A stretch of DNA of 11,192 nucleotides from Deltaproteobacteria bacterium. Lineage in GTDB: Bacteria; Desulfobacterota; Syntrophia; Syntrophales; UBA2192. Location: contig JAPLJU010000045.1 of the NCBI GenBank assembly GCA_026388445.1, forward strand, positions 1-11,192, written 5' to 3'. Under the pieces are notes generated by a model. The model was not told the DNA's origin. It ran no database searches and worked only from the letters and a program-made list of their open reading frames with translations. Positions 6,396 to 11,192 of the stretch are shown in pieces; within the stretch, counting starts at the first letter, position 1; every line of letters begins with the position of its first letter. Made by a program: the position numbers and the translations under genes.

Positions 6396-7721
6396 ATGGA
6401 TAAAGACGGCTTCCTGTATGCGGGCTACAACACCCTTCTGGGTCTGGGAGCCCTTTTTCTTGTTCCCTATTACGCGGTGAAAATCGCCCTCACGGGGAAG
6501 TACCGTAAGAGCTTGACCCAGAAGATGGGGTTCATCCCGCCCGAGATCATCGATGCGATGAAGGGGCATCCCAGGGTATGGGTTCATGCCGTATCGGTGG
6601 GCGAAGTGACGGCCGCCGCCCCCATTGTTGCCTCTCTCAGGGCAACACTTCCGGAGGCCTGCATTGTCCTGTCCACGAGCACGGAGACGGGGCAGGAAAT
6701 GGCAGGCGGGCTCGTATCCGACGCGACGGCCCTGATGTACTACCCCCTGGACATCCCCGCGGTGGTGAGAAAAGTCATCGGCCTTGTGAGGCCCGACATC
6801 TTCGTCGTCACCGAGACGGAACTTTGGCCGAACTTCCTCCGGGAGTGCAGCCGTCTCGGGATCCGGGTCATCATGGTCAATGGAAGGATTTCACCCCGCT
6901 CGTTCGGGCGGTATGCACAAACCCGCCTCTTCTGGGAGAGGGTTCTCCACGGTGTGGAGAAGATCGGCGTGATCTCCGAGGTCGACGCCGAAAGGGTCCG
7001 TGCAATGGGTGCCGCTCCGGAGAAGGTTCAGGTGCTGGGAAATGCCAAATATGACGGTCTTGCCTCGCGGGTGAACCCGGAATTGAGAGAGGAGATGGCC
7101 CGCGCTGTCGGCGTGGTGGGAGCACCCCGGTTCCTGGTGGCCGGGAGCACCCATGAAGGGGAAGAGGACGTCGTTTTTAGTGTCTATCGGAAACTGCTTC
7201 CGGATCATCCGGATTTGCGCCTGATCGTTGTGCCGAGGCACATCGAGAGGGGCGAGGCGGTTCTCGCTCTTGCCAGGCAAAATGGATTCGAGGACGCCAT
7301 ACGGATGACGGAAATCCGTGCCGGGCGAAAGCCCTCGGGTGAGCGGGTGGTCATCATCGATGTCATCGGCGAGCTCTTCAAGGTTTACGGACTTGCCACG
7401 GTTGTCTTCTGCGGCGGAAGCCTCGTCCCGAAGGGAGGGCAGAACATCCTGGAGGCGGCCGCTTGGGGAAAGGTCGTCCTCTACGGGCCCTCCATGGATG
7501 ATTTCCTGGATGAGGAGGCCATGCTGGAGGAAGCCGGCGCCGGTATCACTGTTCGAAACGGCGAAGAGCTTCATGGACGGATCGATTGGCTTCTTCGCAA
7601 TCCGGAAGCGCTCGAACAGCGAGGGACCAGCGGCCGCCTGAGGGTCATGGCCAACCGCGGGGCTTCGAAGCGATACGCTGATTTGATTATAGAGACACTG
7701 AGCGAAGGGCGTCTTGGTTAG
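6396..7721 (+). CDS. waaA: 3-deoxy-D-manno-octulosonic acid (Kdo) transferase
   Basis: A 441-residue GT-B glycosyltransferase (family GT30) that adds Kdo from CMP-Kdo to the lipid A precursor at the cytoplasmic face of the inner membrane. One N-terminal hydrophobic anchor is visible (about 8-30). The catalytic-base motif VHAVSVGE (63-70, E70) is present, with TETELWPNFLREC (139-151), VNGRISPRSF (161-170), the domain-2 GSTHEGEE (250-257) and GGSLVPKGGQNILEAAAWGK (340-359), all typical WaaA signatures. Length fits the family (about 420-440). Whether one or two Kdo residues are added cannot be told. ATG 6396 is the first start before the anchor; the ribosome binding site is weak. The gene establishes a Gram-negative, LPS-making host. 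It is followed by a strong terminator. Confidence 0.94.
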   Translation: MDKDGFLYAGYNTLLGLGALFLVPYYAVKIALTGKYRKSLTQKMGFIPPEIIDAMKGHPRVWVHAVSVGEVTAAAPIVASLRATLPEACIVLSTSTETGQEMAGGLVSDATALMYYPLDIPAVVRKVIGLVRPDIFVVTETELWPNFLRECSRLGIRVIMVNGRISPRSFGRYAQTRLFWERVLHGVEKIGVISEVDAERVRAMGAAPEKVQVLGNAKYDGLASRVNPELREEMARAVGVVGAPRFLVAGSTHEGEEDVVFSVYRKLLPDHPDLRLIVVPRHIERGEAVLALARQNGFEDAIRMTEIRAGRKPSGERVVIIDVIGELFKVYGLATVVFCGGSLVPKGGQNILEAAAWGKVVLYGPSMDDFLDEEAMLEEAGAGITVRNGEELHGRIDWLLRNPEALEQRGTSGRLRVMANRGASKRYADLIIETLSEGRLG

Positions 7722-7741
7722 GACGAGAGGCACAGAACGAG

Positions 7742-7768
7742 AAAAGGGGGCCTTCAGGCCCCCTTTTT
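7742..7768. terminator. Bidirectional intrinsic terminator between waaA and porB
   Basis: GGGGGCC (7746-7752) pairs with GGCCCCC (7757-7763) around a TTCA loop. Flanking AAAA (7742-7745) can pair with TTTT (7764-7767), leaving a T-tract in both directions. It lies 20 bp after the waaA stop and about 27 bp after the convergent porB stop, so it can end both transcripts. Confidence 0.92.
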
Positions 7769-7794
7769 ATGTCTGATTACGGCGTTTCCTGCGG

Positions 7795-8694
7795 TCAATT
7801 CGCCGCTCTTCGCAGAAATTCGTTCCACCGGCTGTCCACCCATTTCTGGAACTGGCTCAGCTGCTCGATGCTCATCTTCTTGAACCTCCCCTGCCGCTCG
7901 ATGTAGGTGATGATGGGGAGCTTGTTGCCTTTTTCAGCCAGGGTTCTGCTGCGGCCCGTGAAGCGTAACTTCCCGTTTTCGACTTCAAAGAGAACCACGA
8001 TCCCCGTTTCAACGGCAAGACGACCAATACGAACGGTGTCCTTTGTGGGATAGGACCACCCGGGCGGGCAGGGCACATGGATGTGGATGAAGCGGGTGCC
8101 TTTGATTCGCTTGGCCTTGACAAATTTTTCGTAGAGGTCGATGGGGTACGAAGGAGAGGTCGTGGCCGCGTAGGGGAGGTCGTGGGCTTCCATGATCTTT
8201 AGGAAATCCTTTTTGTGCTGCTGCTTGGTGAGCACCGGCGTTGTCGTGGTGAGCGCCCCCATGGGAGTGGCGCTGGAGCGCTGGGTGCCGGTGTTCATGT
8301 ATCCTTCGTTGTCGTAGCTCACGTAGATGAAATCCGTCCCCCTTTCGGCGGCGCCGCTCAGGGACTGAATACCCATGTCAAAGGACCCGCCGTCACCCGC
8401 GAAGGCCACGACGGTGGTGTCCGTCTTATTCAGGGCGTTGAGCCCGGCCACGATGCCCGATGCCGATGCGGCGGTGCTGGCAAAGGTACAGTTCAGGCAG
8501 GGGATGTTGACCGATGTGTTCGGGTAGAGACCGTGAAGCACGCAGAGGCAGCTCGCGGGGAGCGTCACGATCGTGTTCTCGCGCAGCGCCTTCAGTGCAA
8601 ATCGATACGCGAGGGACAATCCGCATCCCTGGCAGGAGCGGCTTCCCGGCAGGATGTATTCTTTGGCGTTCATCTTGAAAAGATTTTCAGGCAT
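7795..8694 (-). CDS. porB: Pyruvate:ferredoxin oxidoreductase, beta subunit (TPP-binding)
   Basis: A 299-residue beta subunit of a four-subunit 2-oxoacid:ferredoxin oxidoreductase. Features are SCQGCGLSLAYR (20-31, C21 and C24), C49/C51, and C209 in HVPCPPGW, supplying candidate [4Fe-4S] ligands. The thiamine-pyrophosphate motif begins GDGG (100-103) and runs to YDNEGYMNTGTQRSSATP (127-144). The last sequence, followed by a T-rich 'ALTTTTP', is the pyruvate-type form rather than the 2-oxoglutarate type, so PorB is preferred over KorB/VorB. Length is close to the usual 300-315. It starts at ATG 8694, 6 nt after the porA stop, with GGAGTGAGAAGG as ribosome binding site. It is the last gene of the porGDAB operon and ends at the shared terminator. 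Confidence 0.92.
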   Translation of the reverse strand: MPENLFKMNAKEYILPGSRSCQGCGLSLAYRFALKALRENTIVTLPASCLCVLHGLYPNTSVNIPCLNCTFASTAASASGIVAGLNALNKTDTTVVAFAGDGGSFDMGIQSLSGAAERGTDFIYVSYDNEGYMNTGTQRSSATPMGALTTTTPVLTKQQHKKDFLKIMEAHDLPYAATTSPSYPIDLYEKFVKAKRIKGTRFIHIHVPCPPGWSYPTKDTVRIGRLAVETGIVVLFEVENGKLRFTGRSRTLAEKGNKLPIITYIERQGRFKKMSIEQLSQFQKWVDSRWNEFLRRAAN

Positions 8695-8700
8695 GCCTTC

Positions 8701-9909
8701 TCACTCCGTTATGCAGTTTAGCCATGAGGTGTGTTTTTCCGGGGTCCCCGATCGGATGGCCTCGACGGAGGATTTTGCGGCCTCGACGAGTTCCCGCGCT
8801 TTTACATCCCTTCCGCCCAGTCCCACGATGTAGTCATGAACCGGCGCATGAATGTCTGTCCGGTAGAAGGCTGCCTTGAGCTCCGAACTGAGACCGCCCT
8901 CGTAACCGTAGCTGATGCTTTTCTCGAAGAGGATGATCGCTTTGGCTTTACGGAAGGCCCGGGCGACATCCTCCTTAGGGAAGGGTCTGAACACGCGGAT
9001 GCCGACCACGCCGGCCCCGATGCCTTCTGCCCTCAACTGGTCGACTGCCGCCATGGCCTCAGCGGCAACGGAACCCATTGCGGAGAGAATGACCTCGGCG
9101 TCATCGGTCCGGTATTCCCAGAGCATGCCGCCGTTGTCCCTCCCGAAGGCATCGGCGAATTCCCGGCTGGTCTTTATGATCACCTCCCGGGAGTCCTCCA
9201 TCGCTTTCTGCAGCTTGTAGCGCATTTCCATGTAGCCGTCGCAGAGAATCCCTTCGGCGCTCATCCTCGGGTTGGGCAGGAGAACGGGATTGATGTTCTT
9301 GGGATTCTCCGGCGAAAGAATCGTATGGGGCTTGTAAGGGGGCAAAAATGAGCGAACCAGGTTCGCCCCCGGGATGTGCACGGGCATCATCGTGTGGGAG
9401 AGGACGAATCCGTCATAGCAGACCATCACCGGCGCGTACACCTGTTCCGCGATCCGATAGGCCTGGATGACGCTGTCCATGATTTCCTGGTTGTCGCGGC
9501 AGTGGATCTGTATCCATCCCGTGTCTCTCTGGGACAGGGAGTCCTGCTGGTCGTTAAAGATGGACCAGGGCGCCCCGACACCCCGGTTGACAACGCACAT
9601 GACGATCGGAAGCCTCGAGCCCGCGGCCCAGTGGAGCTGTTCGTGCATGTAGAGGAGGCCGTTTGCGCTCGTGGCCGTGAAGACGCGGGCGCCTACCGTG
9701 GAGGCCGAGATGCAGACCGTCATGGCCGAGTGCTCGCTCTCCACACGAACGTACTCCGCCCGGAGCGAGCCGCTTTCGACGTACTGAGAGAGGATCTCGG
9801 CCAGCTGGGACTGGGGCGTGATGGGGTAGGCGGCAACCACCTGGACGTTGCACAGCCGGGCGGCCATCGCCGCCGCCTGGTTTCCTGTGATGATCTGGAC
9901 GTCACTCAT
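8701..9909 (-). CDS. porA: Pyruvate:ferredoxin oxidoreductase, alpha subunit
   Basis: A 402-residue alpha subunit holding the pyrimidine-binding and transketolase C-terminal-like domains of the complex. Recognisable parts are GNQAAAMAARL (9-19), AYPITPQSQLAE (27-38), RVESEHSAM (55-63), TSANGLLYMHEQLHWAAG (80-97), NRGVGAPWSIFNDQQDSL (108-125) and the later FEKSISYGYEGG segment typical of PorA. With PorB it forms the TPP active site that decarboxylates pyruvate to acetyl-CoA and CO2 and passes electrons to ferredoxin. The reverse direction, pyruvate synthesis, is possible. Its ATG (9909) overlaps the porD stop by 8 nt (ATGAGTGA), indicating translational coupling. A 2-oxoisovalerate enzyme is the main alternative. 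Confidence 0.92.
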   Translation of the reverse strand: MSDVQIITGNQAAAMAARLCNVQVVAAYPITPQSQLAEILSQYVESGSLRAEYVRVESEHSAMTVCISASTVGARVFTATSANGLLYMHEQLHWAAGSRLPIVMCVVNRGVGAPWSIFNDQQDSLSQRDTGWIQIHCRDNQEIMDSVIQAYRIAEQVYAPVMVCYDGFVLSHTMMPVHIPGANLVRSFLPPYKPHTILSPENPKNINPVLLPNPRMSAEGILCDGYMEMRYKLQKAMEDSREVIIKTSREFADAFGRDNGGMLWEYRTDDAEVILSAMGSVAAEAMAAVDQLRAEGIGAGVVGIRVFRPFPKEDVARAFRKAKAIILFEKSISYGYEGGLSSELKAAFYRTDIHAPVHDYIVGLGGRDVKARELVEAAKSSVEAIRSGTPEKHTSWLNCITE

Positions 9910-10195
9910 GGCCTTTCTCCTCCCGGACCATGCTGATGGCCTTGGACGGACACTCCTCCGCGCAGACGCCGCATCCTTTGCAGTAGGTGAGGTCGATCTC
10001 CACCCGGATGCCCGCCTTGACGACGCCCTCGGGGCAGTATAGCCAGCAGAGGTAGCAGGCCGGACGGTTTTTCACGGCAGGAATGCACTTTCCGTAATCG
10101 ATGACGGGCTTCAGGTCCCGCCAGTCGCCTGTTTTCCCCGCCTCACCGACGGCGGGGTCTGCCATGGCCGAAACGCTTTTGTCTTGACTCTTCAT
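9902..10195 (-). CDS. porD: Pyruvate:ferredoxin oxidoreductase, delta subunit (2x[4Fe-4S] ferredoxin)
   Basis: A 97-residue ferredoxin-like subunit carrying electrons out of the PorA/PorB core. The segment DWRDLKPVIDYGKC (24-37) is typical of PorD. The second cluster motif is classical: C72-x2-C75-x2-C78-x3-C82-P. The first is unusual: C37-x9-C47-x2-C50-x3-C54-P, with seven residues more than normal between the first two cysteines (CIPAVKNRPAC). All eight ligands are present, so two clusters are still possible. ATG 10195 is followed by a 23-residue polar extension (to about D24) common in this subunit. It lies 60 bp after porG and overlaps porA by 8 nt. Confidence 0.93.
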   Translation of the reverse strand: MKSQDKSVSAMADPAVGEAGKTGDWRDLKPVIDYGKCIPAVKNRPACYLCWLYCPEGVVKAGIRVEIDLTYCKGCGVCAEECPSKAISMVREEKGHE

Positions 10196-10240
10196 GGGTT
10201 GCGTTCTTCTTTCTTGTGTTTTTCCGGTCTTGCCGGATCC

Positions 10241-10258
10241 AGGGGGCTTTGCCCCTCA
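10241..10258 (-). other. Small GC hairpin at the porG stop codon
   Basis: GGGGC (10243-10247) and GCCCC (10251-10255) form a tight stem with a TTT loop directly after the porG stop. No T-run follows in the direction of transcription, so it is not a normal terminator. It may stabilise or mark a processing point between porG and porD; this is inference. Confidence 0.4.
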
Positions 10259-10822
10259 GGTCTTTTTTCGAATGGCGGTTCCCGCGTAAGCGGATCTGAC
10301 GACTTCGAAGTTCAAGGTGGCCGCGTCGGACGAAAGCTTTCGCTTCAGCGCCTTTTCGATGTTGTCGAGAGAGACAAGTTCCGATGCCCGGGAAAAAGCA
10401 CCGAGCATGGCCGTATTGATGACCGGTGCCCCCTCGCGGATGAGGTGGTGCTTGAGGGCGACGTCGACGGCGTCCACGCAGGCCACATCCCGGCTCCCGT
10501 TCATTTTGAAATCATCAGGCTTCAGGGGCGTGTTGATGATGATGAGCCCCCCCGGCTTCAACCTGCCGACGACATCGACGACCCCAAAGAGTGTCGCATC
10601 GAGAACGACGGCGATGTCGGCCAGATCAATTTGTGACACGATCCGGATGGGATCGCGGGCGATTCTCGTGGAGGCACTTACCGGTGCCCCCCTTCGCTCC
10701 GGCCCGAAGGTGGGCGCCGACGTAACACCCAGATAGCCCTGCAGGTATGCCGTTTCGGCCAGGATCTGGGCCGCCACCACCGCACCCTGACCACCTCTGC
10801 CGTGCCAGATCACTTCGTACAT
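10256..10822 (-). CDS. porG: Pyruvate:ferredoxin oxidoreductase, gamma subunit
   Basis: A 188-residue gamma subunit starting MYEVIWHGRGGQGAVVAAQIL, the standard N-terminus of the family. It also has FGPERRGAPVSASTRI (about 39-54), another hallmark, and INTAMLGAFSRA further on. It contributes the CoA-proximal domain in the four-subunit enzyme. Start choice: ATG 10822 matches family N-termini and has GGAAG 8 nt upstream. ATG 10837 (MEEKRMYE...), 8 nt after GGTGG, is equally possible. ATG 10879 lies inside the 5' arm of a terminator hairpin and adds MGENTMAFFLVANF, which looks unlike the family. It is first in the porGDAB operon; a hairpin-rich 60-bp gap separates it from porD. Confidence 0.9.
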   Translation of the reverse strand: MYEVIWHGRGGQGAVVAAQILAETAYLQGYLGVTSAPTFGPERRGAPVSASTRIARDPIRIVSQIDLADIAVVLDATLFGVVDVVGRLKPGGLIIINTPLKPDDFKMNGSRDVACVDAVDVALKHHLIREGAPVINTAMLGAFSRASELVSLDNIEKALKRKLSSDAATLNFEVVRSAYAGTAIRKKT

Positions 10823-10850
10823 CCTCTTTTCTTCCATAAAATTCGCCACC

Positions 10851-10886
10851 AAAAAAAAGGCCATGGTATTTTCACCCATGGCCTTT
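10851..10886 (-). terminator. Intrinsic terminator/attenuator immediately upstream of the porG ribosome binding site
   Basis: Read leftward, AAAGGCCATGG (10886-10876) and CCATGGCCTTT (10866-10856) are perfect 11-bp inverted repeats around a 9-nt loop. The 3' arm runs into eight Ts (10858-10851), the canonical intrinsic-terminator form. The T-tract touches GGTGG, the putative ribosome binding site for the 10837 start. With no gene recognised just upstream on this strand, it is best read as an attenuator of the por operon. The alternative is a terminator of a gene beyond the right window edge. Confidence 0.75.
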
Positions 10887-10922
10887 AGGATTTGTTTTTC
10901 TTCTTCCCTATATTCTCCTCCT

Positions 10923-11027
10923 AAAAACGATGGGCGAGGGGTGCAATTTCAGGCACAGGAGAGCGAGTCGCAACAAACCTAATGATGCGGTCAAATCCAG
11001 ACGCTCTCTCCTCGTGCTTCCCATCGT
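10923..11027 (-). promoter_or_regulatory. Structured leader region with two competing folds upstream of porG
   Basis: On the minus strand, ACGATGGG (11027-11020) pairs with CCCATCGT (10934-10927). Inside it, GCAC-AGGAGAG (11017-11006, one bulged base) pairs with CTCTCCT-GTGC (10963-10953). Alternatively CGAGG (11014-11010) can extend the outer stem by pairing with CCTCG directly before CCCATCG. That extended stem is followed by five Ts (10927-10923). Because the same CGAGG/AGGAGAG bases serve both folds, they compete. I could not match it to a riboswitch class I know. Confidence 0.4.
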
Positions 11028-11067
11028 CATTCAGGAATGCCTTTCCTTTTAGAAAATGATTGTTCCT

Positions 11068-11094
11068 TCTATAACAAAGAAAAGGGGTTGTCAA
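11068..11094 (-). promoter_or_regulatory. Candidate promoter of the por operon
   Basis: Read leftward, a perfect TTGACA (11094-11089) is followed after 15 bp by TATAGA (11073-11068), preceded by TGT as in an extended -10 element. The spacing is short of the ideal 17 bp. Transcription would start near 11060, giving a leader of about 225-240 nt that contains both hairpin regions upstream of porG. Confidence 0.4.
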
Positions 11095-11192
11095 CAGATA
11101 ATTTGCAATCTCCATGCCTTCGTTGACGGCGCAGGTCATTTTTGATATAGCACAGAGACTTTCAGCACGAATAATGGCATAGGGCAAAAGGC

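Larger units (their letters stand above)
10887..11192. other. Gene-free stretch upstream of the por operon
   Basis: No recognisable gene on either strand. A leftward frame open from 11187 to 10921 (88 codons from a TTG) has no ribosome binding site of note and no family resemblance, and it covers the inverted repeats and promoter described separately. An AGGAGGAGA sequence on the minus strand (about 10922-10914) is not followed by a start codon at usable distance. The stretch is more AT-rich than the flanking genes, consistent with a regulatory region. Confidence 0.5.

Noticed and set aside
6891..7733. Leftward open frame (280 codons) opposite waaA
   Set aside because: Antisense shadow of a well-supported waaA; no ribosome binding site and no family-like motifs.
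10928..11026. tRNA-like element (7-bp closing stem, about 99 nt), considered as tRNA-Sec
   Set aside because: It lacks the T-loop GGTTCGA sequence, a proper anticodon arm with TCA and the D-arm; only the closing stem length fits.
10994..11027. GGAGAGAG sequence suggesting a glycine riboswitch
   Set aside because: The required downstream conserved segments (GCCGAAGGGGCAA-like and CTCTCAGGCAAAAGGAC-like) are absent.
10921..11187. Leftward 88-codon frame upstream of the por operon
   Set aside because: TTG start, no good ribosome binding site, no recognisable motif, and it overlaps inverted repeats and a candidate promoter. It could be the tail of an upstream gene, but nothing seen supports that.

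Overview
The window looks like the chromosome of an anaerobic, moderately GC-rich Gram-negative bacterium, most likely from the Desulfobacterota/Deltaproteobacteria (Syntrophales-like). The reasons are a Kdo transferase (WaaA, so lipopolysaccharide), a lipoprotein with a signal peptidase II site, a small S21 protein with the lysine/arginine-rich tail common in that group, and a four-subunit pyruvate:ferredoxin oxidoreductase typical of strict anaerobes. The taxonomic call is inference from protein style; no 16S or marker gene set is present.

Left edge (1-160): the end of an insertion sequence, with the first 17 codons of a leftward transposase, a perfect 8-bp hairpin upstream of it, and two 18-bp direct repeats near the inferred tip. 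Just outside the element is a near-consensus sigma70 promoter (180-208) for rpsU.

352-2846 (+): rpsU (S21, TTG start), a LOG-family phosphoribohydrolase, and holA (DNA polymerase III delta) carrying a large insertion in its first domain. 2864-4699: two predicted nucleases transcribed divergently from a shared 270-bp spacer, a YacP-like NYN protein (-) and an NrnA-like DHH/DHHA1 phosphoesterase (+). 4721-6172 (-): a glycine-zipper lipoprotein followed by rpe. 6396-7721 (+): waaA, ending in a strong hairpin (7742-7768) that can serve as terminator for both converging transcription units.

7795-10837 (-): a porG-porD-porA-porB operon. Its tight spacing (porD/porA overlap by 8 nt, porA/porB 6 nt apart) indicates co-transcription of one enzyme complex that interconverts pyruvate and acetyl-CoA with ferredoxin as electron carrier. 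Upstream, 10838-11192 holds no recognisable gene. It has a candidate promoter, a roughly 100-nt region with two competing folds, and a textbook terminator hairpin with eight Ts directly before the porG ribosome binding site. This leader looks like a transcription-attenuation or riboswitch-like control region and is the most interesting part of the window.

Otherwise the genes are ordinary housekeeping genes. I see no CRISPR array, tRNA, rRNA, toxin-antitoxin, defence or biosynthetic cluster.
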